Shown: positions 9,656 through 20,700 of the stretch, piece by piece
How positions within the stretch are numbered: position 1 is the first letter of the stretch
How the letters are laid out: every line of letters starts with the position of its first letter
Assembly (NCBI GenBank): GCA_963971225.1
Contig: CAXARI010000150.1
Location: 1 to 64,000 of the forward strand
Length of the DNA stretch: 64,000 nt
Direction: 5' to 3'
Source: Melieria omissa
Taxonomy: Eukaryota > Arthropoda > Insecta > Diptera > Ulidiidae
Program-made: the position numbers and the translations under genes
The notes under the pieces: generated by a model
Told to the model about the DNA's origin: nothing
The model's input: the letters and a program-made list of their open reading frames with translations, nothing else
Database searches by the model: none

Positions 9656-11119
9656 CTACGCCGGGCAGTCGGTGGACATCATGTAATGTCCAGCCGGCTT
9701 GCCCCGGAACGCGCAATTCCGGCAATGCAGCTCATTGCTGCACTGCTGGACGCGATGACCGCTCTGGTCACAGCGCCGACAAACGTCCGCTTTCATGCGA
9801 CACTCAGCCACTCTGTGGTCAAAACTCAGACATCTGAAGCAACCAGGCATCGGCATGAAGGGCCGCACGCGGAACGAAAACCACTTGATGTAGCATCGCT
9901 CCGCCTCCAGAAGGGACGAAAGCAAGCCTTCGTTCCCTTCCAACACGACGTTGGATGCCCCACCAGAGCCTACCGTCCACGGGCGACTCACCATACGGAC
10001 GCCTTTCTTAAAGGCAGCCGGGCTTATCCGCTCTTTGAGATTCAACTCATAGAGCTCCTCCATGAATTCACTCGGGGAAATCTCCGAGTGAACCCCATGG
10101 ACGACAACCCTCGGGCCTAGCTTCTCATTTGCCGCCACGTCAAGTCCAAGTTCGCTCAATTTGGCGTTCTTGGTCAACTTTACTGCTTCGGCCTTGGAGG
10201 GGGTGCGAATAATCGCACCGCCACCACGCAGTGGCTTCACTTCGTGAACCCTCACGCCCAGTGAAGGACCCGCCTCCTTGACGACCTTGGTAGCCACCTC
10301 TTTCCCCGATGCCTTAGCATCACGGCTCCGGACAACGACGGACCACGTCTGCGCCGGCTGCACAGTCATGGCCTGCGCAACCGGTACAGGGACCGACGCC
10401 AAAGCAGCGGCCGCCTGGGGGGCGCCCACACGCACCGCACTCGGCGCCGGCATGGCCCGTGAGGCCGGAGCCCCCACACTTTCCAGGCCAGCGATGCGGC
10501 CCTTCAACGTGGCATTCTCGGCCACGAGCTTCATGAGCAACAGCTCATACTCGCCCGCGACCTCAACCACCTTCTTCATGGCGACGGCGCTGACACCATC
10601 CACCCCAATCACGGCCGCCATGATTTTTGCCGTGATGGCCTTCAGGGCAACCACCGACGCCTGTGCCTCAGACGCAGATGGCCCCTGGTCAACAGCCGCC
10701 GCCTTCACCCCCTTCTTCTTCTTCTTACGCACTACCATGCACGAGGCATCCGACACCTCACCGTCAGCCGCAACGACGGGTACGACCGTACTCGCCTTCA
10801 CGGCCGACGACTTAGCACCTTTTGCGCTCGTGCTGGCCTCATCCACGCTCATCACTCCGCCTATAGTGTCGGCGGACGAAGCCGCGCGCCCAGGCTCCTT
10901 GCCTCCCCCGGCCAAAAACGCGCGCCCAAGCCCTACCTCGGGCGAGGCCGCGCGCCCCTTGCCGGGCGAAGCCACGCGCCCAACCCTCTTGCGAGGGGGC
11001 GACCGGACGTCCGCCGACACTGACTCCGCGTCAGAAGACGTCAAATCGGTCGTTTCACGACCGGACGGCTCCCGGGCAGAGTCCCCCGTCACACTTCCTT
11101 TGCGCTTAGGGCGCCCCAT
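9656..11119 (-). CDS. R1 ORF1, shortened by a nonsense codon (E2)
   Basis: This is ORF1 of 487 residues. A Tyr codon TAC has become TAG, so the protein ends ...STDCPA, 12 residues early. All three zinc knuckles remain, although the second reads CRRCDQSGH where every other copy has CRRCGQSGH. The loss also separates the ORF1 stop from the ORF2 ATG at 9620 by about 36 bases, which would disrupt coupled reinitiation. Other E2 features are RKKKKK preceded by VV and LKERISP, the latter shared with E6. Confidence 0.88.
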   Translation of the reverse strand: MGRPKRKGSVTGDSAREPSGRETTDLTSSDAESVSADVRSPPRKRVGRVASPGKGRAASPEVGLGRAFLAGGGKEPGRAASSADTIGGVMSVDEASTSAKGAKSSAVKASTVVPVVAADGEVSDASCMVVRKKKKKGVKAAAVDQGPSASEAQASVVALKAITAKIMAAVIGVDGVSAVAMKKVVEVAGEYELLLMKLVAENATLKGRIAGLESVGAPASRAMPAPSAVRVGAPQAAAALASVPVPVAQAMTVQPAQTWSVVVRSRDAKASGKEVATKVVKEAGPSLGVRVHEVKPLRGGGAIIRTPSKAEAVKLTKNAKLSELGLDVAANEKLGPRVVVHGVHSEISPSEFMEELYELNLKERISPAAFKKGVRMVSRPWTVGSGGASNVVLEGNEGLLSSLLEAERCYIKWFSFRVRPFMPMPGCFRCLSFDHRVAECRMKADVCRRCDQSGHRVQQCSNELHCRNCAFRGKPAGHYMMSTDCPA

Positions 11120-11233
11120 TCACTCACTACTTAATTACCAACTAACACTAGACAATTTATTCTATTTAGTCTACAACAATAATAGCAATCACGCAACTCA
11201 AGTACTTGTAGCAACAACTACTATACACACCAC

Positions 11234-11525
11234 AAGTGCCTTACGGCTACTTGCTTGACCTCACTCACTTGCACAAACAATGCAGACAGGCCACCTAACG
11301 GCAACCTGTTTACACTTTTGTGCACAACAACAATTATACACAAGCTACCTACGGTAACTTGTTTATGCAAAATGCGCAACAACAAATTGCACACAAGCCA
11401 CCAACGGTGACTTGTTTACGCAAATTGCGCAACAACAAATTGCACACAAGCTACTTACGGTAACTTGTTTACGCTACTCTACCCAACAACAATTGCACAC
11501 AAGCCCCTTACGGTAACTTGTTTAC
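11234..11525 (-). repeat. R1 5' UTR ~53-bp repeats, six copies (E2)
   Basis: Same repeat block as in E1 with small base differences. The 5' UTR spans 11120-11642 and has the E1-type junction with ORF1. Its far end reads like E3, E4 and E6 (CAACAAATCACGCGCACTG), unlike E1, so it is a mosaic. Confidence 0.82.
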
Positions 11526-11642
11526 AATTACTACTCACGATTCACCGCTACTCAGGCACCAACAAATCACGCGCACTGAAAATTCACTGAAAAATCACAC
11601 GCGCACACGACCGCTCGCACTGGTGTCTAAATCGACACTGAG

Positions 11643-11656
11643 AGTAGATAGGGACA
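11643..11656 (-). repeat. 14-bp R1 target sequence between E2 and E3
   Basis: Exact 14-bp copy. On the E2 side it is preceded by an extra AG. Confidence 0.92.
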
Positions 11657-12159
11657 TTGAATGTCGTATTTTTAACGTGAGTGCCGCCACAGTGTGGCCT
11701 AACCCCACGGTGCTCAAAAGCACAGCGTATCAAAATTAAGCATTGATAAGCGCCCCGAGAGCAAGCTCCCGGTACCAATTGGGTTAATGTAAATGGACAT
11801 TTCCCCTCCTTGGTAGGGATCGAGGCCTATCTAAACCTCTGCCGTGCTATGGGTCCGGCACCCGGTTGTAAACGCAACTCCACGCCGAGACGAAACTCTA
11901 CCCGCATTTGGGTGTTAAACCACGCCACCACGGAACTCCCCGAGGGGGCCATTCCCATAATCAGGCTGAAGCAGAAGGCTCCAGGGGCACCCTGATTCCC
12001 GTGGTACCAGACAAAGCCTCTGGTCAGACCTCGTAGCCGTGCTACTACCAGTTGAGCCCCATTTAGCTCGTGGACTGGTGACCACCGCACCGCACTTGAC
12101 CTCATTCACGTGCGCATTCATTCATCCACTCAATAGACCGGCCCCCCCACACAGCCCGC

Positions 12160-15100
12160 TCACACATTCACACTTGGCAATACACCAAACTGCCGTCGCC
12201 GCCGAAACACAGCATTCGCATATTCATTCAATATGGCAATCAGCTGGCTGGTGGAGAGTGCTTCACGCACACACCACACACCGTCAGTCCGACTAATCCC
12301 CATCCGCCCAAGGTCCCTCAAATCTGAATACAACGGGCACTCACATAACACATGCAACCAATCCTCACGCGCAGCCCCACACATACACTCTGCACTTGCA
12401 CTCAGGGCTCTCTTATGCAAGAATGCATTGAGTGACCCATGTCCAGTGAGTAGGAACCCAAGGCTCAAGCCGAAGCCGAAATCCCTGAGCCCTACCACGA
12501 ACCTCACGTCCCGTATATATTCATATGTCGTTCTGCCACGGGGACTTTCGTCCCAACGCTGTTGCCAACGTTGCAGAACACAGTCCTCCAGTATTCGCTT
12601 ACGCTTCATACTGTCAGCACTCTCCACACCTTCGCCTTGCAGCCACTCATACTGCAGCAGCACCTCTCTATTCCCCCTCCTTAGCCCGAAGCCTACGGCA
12701 CGCCGCATGACCACGAGATCCAGAGGAGCCGCACCCATCAACACCTGCAATGCATCCGTTGATACAGTGCGGCACACAGGCATACAACCTAACAACATAA
12801 CACGCTGAATAGACAGTAAGTGTTTGCGGCCTACAACCGTCGCCGCATATTCGTGCCACGCCGACGCTCCGTACGCAGCACAAGCTACGAACAGACCGTG
12901 GTAAATGGTACGAACTGCGCGTCGGCCGAGTCCCCAGTCACTCCTGAGTATCCGGCGCACCTGACCCATTATACACACAACCCTCTCTTTCAGCCTGACC
13001 AAGTGAGGAGCAAAACTCATTCGCTCACCAATTGTTAGCCCCAAGTATTTGACTTGCGTCTCGTACCGGAGGCCAACACCATTCACTCGCACAATGGGCG
13101 GACGACTGCGAGCCAATTTGCCTTTCAGCAGCATGGTCACAGTCTTGTCCATTGCCACATCCACACCCACCGATTCACCCCATTCACACACCATACACAT
13201 AAATTGCTCCCCCAAGCGCTCTACATCCGCTCTTGATCTGCCCTCCACAAGGATAAGCAGATCATCCGCATACGCACAACACTTGCATACTGCTGCCAGA
13301 CGCCGCAGTAGTGGATCCATCATGTAGTTCCATATATATGGACCACAGACAGATCCCTGCGGACATCCTCGAGCCACATCTATTTCAACCCGTTCATTCT
13401 CCCCAATCACACATGCTTTCCTGTCTGAGAAATAGCTCTTCCAGAGAGCTGTTTCCAGGCAGTCAGCATGATTCAGCCATTCTACCACTTTATCCCAGCG
13501 CAGGTGATCAAACGCCCCCCTGAAATCCACAAACACACCGAGAACATAGTTCTCGCTACTCTCACGCACCACCGATTTAACATACATCCACGCATCTTCC
13601 ACGCCGAGTCTCTTTCGAAACCCAAACTGCCTATCCGATAGCCCACCCAGTTGCGCTTGAAGCCGATCCACCATAATCCGTTCCAGTACTTTACCAAGTA
13701 CTGGTAGGAGGCAGATACCCCGATAAGAACGGGGGTTAGTCCTGATCTTATCAGGAGACTTCAAGAGCACTACGACCCTAGCTATCTTCCACGCGAGTGG
13801 AAAATAAGCCTCATAAAGGCATTTCTCATAGATGGCCTCCAGGTACTCCGGAATGACTTTGTACAAGGCTTTGCACATCTCGCCAGTCAAACCATCGACA
13901 CCCGGTGACCGTCTAGACCTAACCAGGCCAAATGCATAACCTAATTCTCCGTCTTCTAATGGCTCAGCAGCTGCCACTTGTGCTGGTGGCGTCTGCTCAA
14001 CCGCCCTAGGAAAGAACTCGGCTAAGAGAACGTTCACACTATCTCTCCATGTTGATGTCATAGTGTCACCAACACGGAGAGCGCTCACATCCACTTGCTT
14101 CTTCTTACTGCGGCAGATCCGATAGACATGGCCCCATGGGTCATCCCTATGATCTGCCACAAACTCCCTCCAATTTTCTTCCTTAACGCGAACAAGCATA
14201 CTCTTATACTCATTCATGCACCTATTGAAATCACACCTGCGCTGGGCCAAGTGCTCAGAATTGGCCGCCCGGGCGCGCTGAAACTTACGTCTCAGGCGCC
14301 TGACCAACCGCCTCTTTGCACTCAGCTCACTCGTCCACCACTTCACCCGCCTCTGGTTCACTCTCTCCCATTTCTGAAGCATACTGTCATTCACACGCCA
14401 GACACACTCGTTAAGTCGAGCGACCTGGTCGTCCACATTCATGCATTCAAACTCACTAAGTGGCACTTCCGTGACCACTTCACGAACATGGAAACCATAA
14501 GTTTCCCAATTCACACCACAGGTGCGCCATCGCCTTTCACACACACCCGCCCTTTCATTCATACTGTGAGCAGGCACAGTAATCACAATTTCAATCAAAT
14601 TGTGATCGCTTATGCCCCACCCACCACGGACACGCCAGCTGAATTCAAACATTCTGCTCGCTGCCCCATTCACTAACGTCACGTCAATGTCACTCACCCC
14701 TCTAGGCCCGTCAAACGTATACCATTCACTTGGTTCGTTGAGAACAACAATGTCTCGCGGAACCAACCATTCACTCATTGCCTCACCCCTACTGTGGCTC
14801 TGGTAGCCGGCAGAATGCCGCGATACCTTGCTGAACCACAGCGGAGATGTGGCATTTGCATCCACACCTACCAAGACAGGTGTGCCGCCTGCCAGACGGA
14901 ACACCGTGTCGAGATAGTCCAAGTAGGGCTCTAGAGGCTCACCATACTTGCAGTAGACACTGCCCACAATCACTTTGCCAAAGTGACCTTGCACACTGAT
15001 ACAAACACCATATTCAGTCGCACACACAACCATACAGTCCAAATGGACATCATTCACAATTACAGCCGCATTTGCCCTGGTGTCAGAAAAGACCCGCATT

Positions 15101-15249
15101 GCTGCAGGTATTCCCCGTACGACACCATTGGTGGCGTACGGTTCCTGAACCAGGGCAATTGCACTGCCACATTCACTCATACACGCACCTAACTCGCACA
15201 TCACGGCATATGCACCCTGACAGTTTAACTGTACTGCCTGCAGACCCAT
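12160..15249 (-). CDS. R1 ORF2: endonuclease / reverse transcriptase (E3)
   Basis: This is an intact 1029-residue copy with every endonuclease and RT motif described for E1, including YADD. The start is the ATG at 15249 that overlaps the ORF1 stop. Differences from E1 include CISVQGH for CVSVQGH, RESSENY for RESRENY just before motif A, and the SDRKACVIGENERVEID form of the segment between motifs A and B (shared with E2 and E4). None falls on a catalytic residue, so the protein could be active. Confidence 0.93.
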   Translation of the reverse strand: MGLQAVQLNCQGAYAVMCELGACMSECGSAIALVQEPYATNGVVRGIPAAMRVFSDTRANAAVIVNDVHLDCMVVCATEYGVCISVQGHFGKVIVGSVYCKYGEPLEPYLDYLDTVFRLAGGTPVLVGVDANATSPLWFSKVSRHSAGYQSHSRGEAMSEWLVPRDIVVLNEPSEWYTFDGPRGVSDIDVTLVNGAASRMFEFSWRVRGGWGISDHNLIEIVITVPAHSMNERAGVCERRWRTCGVNWETYGFHVREVVTEVPLSEFECMNVDDQVARLNECVWRVNDSMLQKWERVNQRRVKWWTSELSAKRRLVRRLRRKFQRARAANSEHLAQRRCDFNRCMNEYKSMLVRVKEENWREFVADHRDDPWGHVYRICRSKKKQVDVSALRVGDTMTSTWRDSVNVLLAEFFPRAVEQTPPAQVAAAEPLEDGELGYAFGLVRSRRSPGVDGLTGEMCKALYKVIPEYLEAIYEKCLYEAYFPLAWKIARVVVLLKSPDKIRTNPRSYRGICLLPVLGKVLERIMVDRLQAQLGGLSDRQFGFRKRLGVEDAWMYVKSVVRESSENYVLGVFVDFRGAFDHLRWDKVVEWLNHADCLETALWKSYFSDRKACVIGENERVEIDVARGCPQGSVCGPYIWNYMMDPLLRRLAAVCKCCAYADDLLILVEGRSRADVERLGEQFMCMVCEWGESVGVDVAMDKTVTMLLKGKLARSRPPIVRVNGVGLRYETQVKYLGLTIGERMSFAPHLVRLKERVVCIMGQVRRILRSDWGLGRRAVRTIYHGLFVACAAYGASAWHEYAATVVGRKHLLSIQRVMLLGCMPVCRTVSTDALQVLMGAAPLDLVVMRRAVGFGLRRGNREVLLQYEWLQGEGVESADSMKRKRILEDCVLQRWQQRWDESPRGRTTYEYIRDVRFVVGLRDFGFGLSLGFLLTGHGSLNAFLHKRALSASAECMCGAAREDWLHVLCECPLYSDLRDLGRMGISRTDGVWCVREALSTSQLIAILNEYANAVFRRRRQFGVLPSVNV

Positions 15250-16748
15250 CAATGACGAGCCTGCGCCCTGGCCAGAATTTGGCTGTACGCCGGGCAGTCG
15301 GTGGACATCATGTAATGTCCAGCCGGCTTGCCCCGGAACGCGCAATTCCGGCAATGCAGCTCATTGCTGCACTGCTGGACGCGATGACCGCTCTGGCCAC
15401 AGCGCCGACAAACGTCCGCTTTCATGCGACACTCAGCCACTCTGTGGTCAAAACTCAAACACCTGAAACAGCCAGGCATCGGCATGAAGGGCCGCACGCG
15501 GAACGAAAACCACTTGATGTAGCATCGCTCCGCCTCCAGAAGGGACGAAAGCAAGCCTTCGTTCCCTTCCAACACGACGTTGGATGCCCCACCAGAGCCT
15601 ACCGTCCACGGGCGACTCACCATGCGGACACCTTTCTTAAAGGCAGCCGGGCTTATCTGCTCTTTGAGATTCAACTCATAGAGCTCCTCCATGAATTCAC
15701 TCGGGGAAATCTCCGAGTGAACCCCATGGACGACAACCCTCGGGCCTAGCTTCTCATTCGCCGCCACGTCAAGTCCAAGTTCGCTCAATTTGGCGTTCTT
15801 GGTCAACTTTACTGCTTCGGCCTTGGAGGGGGTGCGAATAATCGCACCGCCACCACGCAGTGGCTTCACCTCGTGAACCCTCACGCCCAGTGAAGGACCC
15901 GCCTCCTTGACGACCTTGGTAGCCACCTCTTTCCCCGATGCCTTAGCATCGCGGCTCCGGACAACGACGGACCACGTCTGCGCCGGCTGCACAGTCATGG
16001 CCTGCGCAACCGGTACAGGGACCGACGCCAAAGCAGCGGCCGCCTGGGGGGCGCCCACACGCACCGCACTCGGCGCCGGCATGGCCCGTGAGGCCGGAGC
16101 CCCCGCACTCTCCAGGCCAGCGATGCGGCCCTTCAACGTGGCATTCTCGGCCACGAGCTTCATGAGCAACAGCTCATACTCGCCCGCGACCTCAACCACC
16201 TTCTTCATGGCGACGGCGCTGACACCATCCACCCCAATCACGGCCGCCATGATTTTTGCCGTGATGGCCTTCAGGGCAACCACCGACGCCTGTGCCTCAG
16301 ACGCAGATGGCCCCTGGTCAACAGCCGCCGCCTTCACCCCCTTCTTCTTCTTCTTACGCACTACCATGCACGAGGCATCCGACACCTCACCGTCAGCCGC
16401 AACGACGGGTACGACCGTACTCGCCTTCACGGCCGACGACTTAGCACCTTTTGCGCTCGTGCTGGCCTCATCCACGCTCATCACTCCGCCTATAGTGTCG
16501 GCGGACGAAGCCGCGCGCCCAGGCTCCCTGCCTCCCCCGGCCAAAAACGCGCGCCCAAGCCCTACCTCGGGCGAGGCCGCGCGCCCCTTGCCGGGCGAAG
16601 CAACGCGCCCAACCCTCTTGCGAGGGGGCGATCGGACGTCCGCCGACACTGACTCCGCGTCAGAAGACGTCAAATCGGTCGTTTCACGACCGGACGGCTC
16701 CCGGGCAGAGTCCCCCGTCACACTTCCTTTGCGCTTAGGGCGCCCCAT
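15249..16748 (-). CDS. R1 ORF1: gag-like RNA-binding protein (E3)
   Basis: This is an intact 499-residue protein with three zinc knuckles at the C-terminus. It keeps the Met in GGVMSVDEAS, which E4 and E6 lack. Other marks are GGGREPG, MVVRKKKKK and LESAGAP. The TGA stop overlaps the ORF2 ATG by one base at 15249. Confidence 0.92.
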   Translation of the reverse strand: MGRPKRKGSVTGDSAREPSGRETTDLTSSDAESVSADVRSPPRKRVGRVASPGKGRAASPEVGLGRAFLAGGGREPGRAASSADTIGGVMSVDEASTSAKGAKSSAVKASTVVPVVAADGEVSDASCMVVRKKKKKGVKAAAVDQGPSASEAQASVVALKAITAKIMAAVIGVDGVSAVAMKKVVEVAGEYELLLMKLVAENATLKGRIAGLESAGAPASRAMPAPSAVRVGAPQAAAALASVPVPVAQAMTVQPAQTWSVVVRSRDAKASGKEVATKVVKEAGPSLGVRVHEVKPLRGGGAIIRTPSKAEAVKLTKNAKLSELGLDVAANEKLGPRVVVHGVHSEISPSEFMEELYELNLKEQISPAAFKKGVRMVSRPWTVGSGGASNVVLEGNEGLLSSLLEAERCYIKWFSFRVRPFMPMPGCFRCLSFDHRVAECRMKADVCRRCGQSGHRVQQCSNELHCRNCAFRGKPAGHYMMSTDCPAYSQILARAQARH

Positions 16749-16835
16749 TCACACTCTACACACTATACTAGTCTAACACTAGACTTATTCCTACTATTTA
16801 CACTACTTACAATAACACTCACTCACGCAACTCAA

Positions 16836-16857
16836 GTGGTTGTTGTACAACAACCAC
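16836..16857. repeat. Perfect 22-bp palindrome in R1 5' UTR (E3)
   Basis: The two arms GTGGTTGTTGT and ACAACAACCAC are exact reverse complements with no spacer. The palindrome lies between ORF1 and the 53-bp repeats. E1 and E2 have an imperfect, interrupted version here. It could be a protein-binding site or form a hairpin in RNA. Confidence 0.85.
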
Positions 16858-16869
16858 TATTCACACCGC

Positions 16870-17160
16870 AAGTGCCTTACGGCTACTTGCTTGGGCACAA
16901 GCAGTACACAAACAATGCAGACAGGCCACCTAACGGCAACCTGTTTACACTTTTGTGCACAACAACAATTCACACGCAAGCTACCTACGGTAACTTGTTT
17001 ATGCAAAATGCGCAACAACAAATTGCACACAAGCCACCAACGGTGACTTGTTTACACAAATTGCGCAACAACAATTTGCACACAAGCTACTTACGGCAAC
17101 TTGTTTACGCTACTCTACGCAACAACAAATTGTACACAAGCCCCTTACGGTAACTTGTTT
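16870..17160 (-). repeat. R1 5' UTR ~53-bp repeats, six copies (E3)
   Basis: Six cores as in E1, with type-specific changes such as TTTACACAAATTGCGC in the fourth repeat. The 5' UTR runs 16749-17277. Confidence 0.83.
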
Positions 17161-17277
17161 ACAATTTCTACTCACGATTCACCGCTACTCAGGCACCAAC
17201 AAATCACGCGCACTGAAAATTCACTGAAAAATCACACGCGCACACGACCGCTCGCACTGGTGTCTAAATCGACACTG

Positions 17278-17291
17278 AGTAGATAGGGACA
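17278..17291 (-). repeat. 14-bp R1 target sequence between E3 and E4
   Basis: Exact 14-bp copy joining E3's 5' end to E4's 3' end with no extra bases. Confidence 0.92.
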
Positions 17292-17794
17292 TTGAATGTC
17301 GTATTTTTAACGTGAGTGCCGCCACAGTGTGGCCTAACCCCACGGTGCTCAAAAGCACAGCGTATCAAAATTAAGCATTGATAAGCGCCCCGAGAGCAAG
17401 CTCCCGGTACCAATTGGGTTAATGTAAATGGACATTTCCCCTCCTTGGTAGGGATCGAGGCCTATCTAAACCTCTGCCGTGCTATGGGTCCGGCACCCGG
17501 TTGTAAACGCAACTCCACGCCGAGACGAAACTCTACCCGCATTTGGGTGTTAAACCACGCCACCACGGAACTCCCCGAGGGGGCCATTCCCATAATCAGG
17601 CTGAAGCAGAAGGCTCCAGGGGCACCCTGATTCCCGTGGTACCAGACAAAGCCTCTGGTCAGACCTCGTAGCCGTGCTACTACCAGTTGAGCCCCATTTA
17701 GCTCGTGGACTGGTGACCACCGCACCGCACTTGACCTCATTCACGTGCGCATTCATTCATCCACTCAATAGACCGGCCCCCCCACACAGCCCGC

Positions 17795-20700
17795 TCACAC
17801 ATTCACACTTGGCAATACACCAAACTGCCGTCGCCGCCGAAACACAGCATTCGCATATTCATTCAATATGGCAATCAGCTGGCTGGTGGAGAGTGCTTCA
17901 CGCACACACCACACACCGTCAGTCCGACTAATCCCCATCCGCCCAAGGTCCCTCAAATCTGAATACAACGGGCACTCACATAACACATGCAACCAATCCT
18001 CACGCGCAGCCCCACACATACACTCTGCACTTGCACTCAGGGCTCTCTTATGCAAGAATGCATTGAGTGACCCATGTCCAGTGAGTAGGAACCCAAGGCT
18101 CAAGCCGAAGCCGAAATCCCTGAGCCCTACCACGAACCTCACGTCCCGTATATATTCATATGTCGTTCTGCCACGGGGACTTTCGTCCCAACGCTGTTGC
18201 CAACGTTGCAGAACACAGTCCTCCAGTATTCGCTTACGCTTCATACTGTCAGCACTCTCCACACCTTCGCCTTGCAGCCACTCATACTGCAGCAGCACCT
18301 CTCTATTCCCCCTCCTTAGCCCGAAGCCTACGGCACGCCGCATGACCACGAGATCCAGAGGAGCCGCACCCATCAACACCTGCAATGCATCTGTTGATAC
18401 AGTGCGGCACACAGGCATACAACCTAACAACATAACACGCTGAATAGACAGTAAGTGTTTGCGGCCTACAACCGTCGCGGCATATTCGTGCCACGCCGAC
18501 GCTCCGTACGCAGCACAAGCTACGAACAGACCGTGGTAAATGGTACGAACTGCGCGTCGGCCGAGTCCCCAGTCACTCCTGAGTATCCGGCGCACCTGAC
18601 CCATCATACACACAACCCTCTCTTTCAGCCTGACCAAGTGAGGAGCAAAACTCATTCGCTCACCAATTGTTAGCCCCAAGTATTTGACTTGTGTCTCGTA
18701 CCGGAGGCCAACACCATTCACTCGCACAATGGGCGGACGACTGCGAGCCAATTTGCCTTTCAGCAGCATGGTCACAGTCTTGTCCATTGCCACATCCACA
18801 CCCACCGATTCACCCCATTCACACACCATACACATAAATTGCTCCCCCAAGCGCTCTACATCCGCTCTAGATCTGCCCTCCACAAGGATAAGCAGATCAT
18901 CCGCATACGCACAACACTTGCATACTGCTGCCAGACGCCGCAGTAGTGGATCCATCATGTAGTTCCATATATATGGACCACAGACAGATCCCTGCGGACA
19001 TCCTCGAGCCACATCTATTTCAACCCGTTCATTCTCCCCAATCACACATGCTTTCCTGTCTGAGAAATAGCTCTTCCAGAGAGCTGTTTCCAGGCAGTCA
19101 GCATGATTCAGCCATTCTACCACTTTATCCCAGCGCAGGTGATCAAACGCCCCCCTGAAATCCACAAACACACCGAGAACATAGTTCTCTCTACTCTCAC
19201 GCACCACCGATTTAACATACATCCACGCATCTTCCACGCCGAGTCTCTTTCGAAACCCAAACTGCCTATCCGATAGCCCACCCAGTTGCGCTTGAAGCCG
19301 ATCCACCATAACCCGTTCCAGTACTTTACCAAGTACCGGTAGGAGGCAGATACCCCGATAAGAACGGGGGTTAGTCCTGATCTTATCAGGAGACTTCAAG
19401 AGCACTACGACCCTAGCTATCTTCCACGCGAGTGGAAAATAAGCCTCATAAAGGCATTTCTCATAGATGGCCTCCAGGTACTCCGGAATGACTTTGTACA
19501 AGGCTTTGCACATCTCGCCAGTCAAACCATCGACACCCGGTGACCGTCTAGACCTAACCAGGCCAAATGCATAACCTAATTCTCCGTCTTCTAATGGCTC
19601 AGCAGCTGCCACTTGTGCTGGTGGCGTCTGCTCAACCGCCCTAGGAAAGAACTCGGCTAAGAGAACGTTCACACTATCTCTCCATGTTGATGTCATAGTG
19701 TCACCAACACGGAGAGCACTCACATCCACCTGCTTCTTCTTACTGCGGCAGATGCGATAGACATGGCCCCATGGGTCATCCCTATGATCTGCCACAAACT
19801 CCCGCCAATTTTCTTCCTTAACGCGAACAAGCATACTCTTATACTCATTCATGCACCTATTGAAATCACACCTGCGCTGGGCCAAGTGCTCAGAATTGGC
19901 CGCCCGGGCGCGCTGAAACTTACGTCTCAGGCGCCTGACCAACCGCCTCTTTGCACTCAGCTCACTCGTCCACCACTTCACCCGCCTCTGGTTCACTCTC
20001 TCCCATTTCTGAAGCATACTGTCATTCACACGCCAGACACACTCGTTAAGACGAGCGACCTGGTCGTCCACATTCATGCATTCAAACTCACTAAGTGGCA
20101 CTTCCGTGACCACTTCACGAACATGGAAACCATAAGTTTCCCAATTCACACCACAGGTGCGCCATCGCCTTTCACACACACCCGCCCTTTCATTCATACT
20201 GTGAGCAGGCACAGTAATCACAATTTCAATCAAATTGTGATCGCTTATGCCCCACCCACCACGGACACGCCAGCTGAATTCAAACATTCTGCTCGCTGCC
20301 CCATTCACTAACGTCACGTCAATGTCACTCACCCCTCTAGGCCCGTCAAACGTATACCATTCACTTGGTTCGTTGAGAACAACAATGTCTCGCGGAACCA
20401 ACCATTCACTCATTGCCTCACCCCTACTGTGGCTCTGGTAGCCGGCAGAATGCCGCGATACCTTGCTGAACCACAGCGGAGATGTGGCATTTGCATCCAC
20501 ACCTACCAAGACAGGTGTGCCGCCTGCCAGGCGGAACACCGTGTCGAGATAGTCCAAGTAGGGCTCTAGAGGCTCACCATACTTGCAGTAGACACTGCCC
20601 ACAATCACTTTGCCAAAGTGACCTTGCACACTGACACAAACACCATATTCAGTCGCACACACAACCATACAGTCCAAATGGACATCATTCACAATTACAG

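Larger units (their letters stand above)
6028..11642 (-). mobile_element. R1: Full-length but inactivated R1 copy E2
   Basis: This is a 5615-bp copy with the same layout as E1 but two coding lesions: a stop near the end of ORF1 (9656) and a 1-bp insertion in ORF2 (about 7830). It also has a 1-bp loss in the 3' UTR near 6324. Its 5' end carries two extra bases (AG on the plus strand, 11641-11642) not found in the other copies, as expected when first-strand synthesis ends imprecisely. Its 5' UTR type matches E1. Confidence 0.94.
11657..17277 (-). mobile_element. R1: Full-length R1 copy E3, both frames open
   Basis: This is a 5621-bp copy with intact ORF1 and ORF2. It has the second 5' UTR type, with a perfect 22-bp palindrome at 16836-16857 and different bases next to the ORF1 start (ACTCTACACACTATACTAG). 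Its ORF2 C-terminus reads AILNEYANAVF, as in E4, E6, E7 and E8, against AIINGYANAVF in E1 and E2. Confidence 0.95.

Noticed and set aside
17230..17291. HDV-like ribozyme at the R1 5' end
   Set aside because: There is a small hairpin (GTGTC...GACAC) at the 5' end, but I could not fit the nested double pseudoknot expected of such ribozymes.
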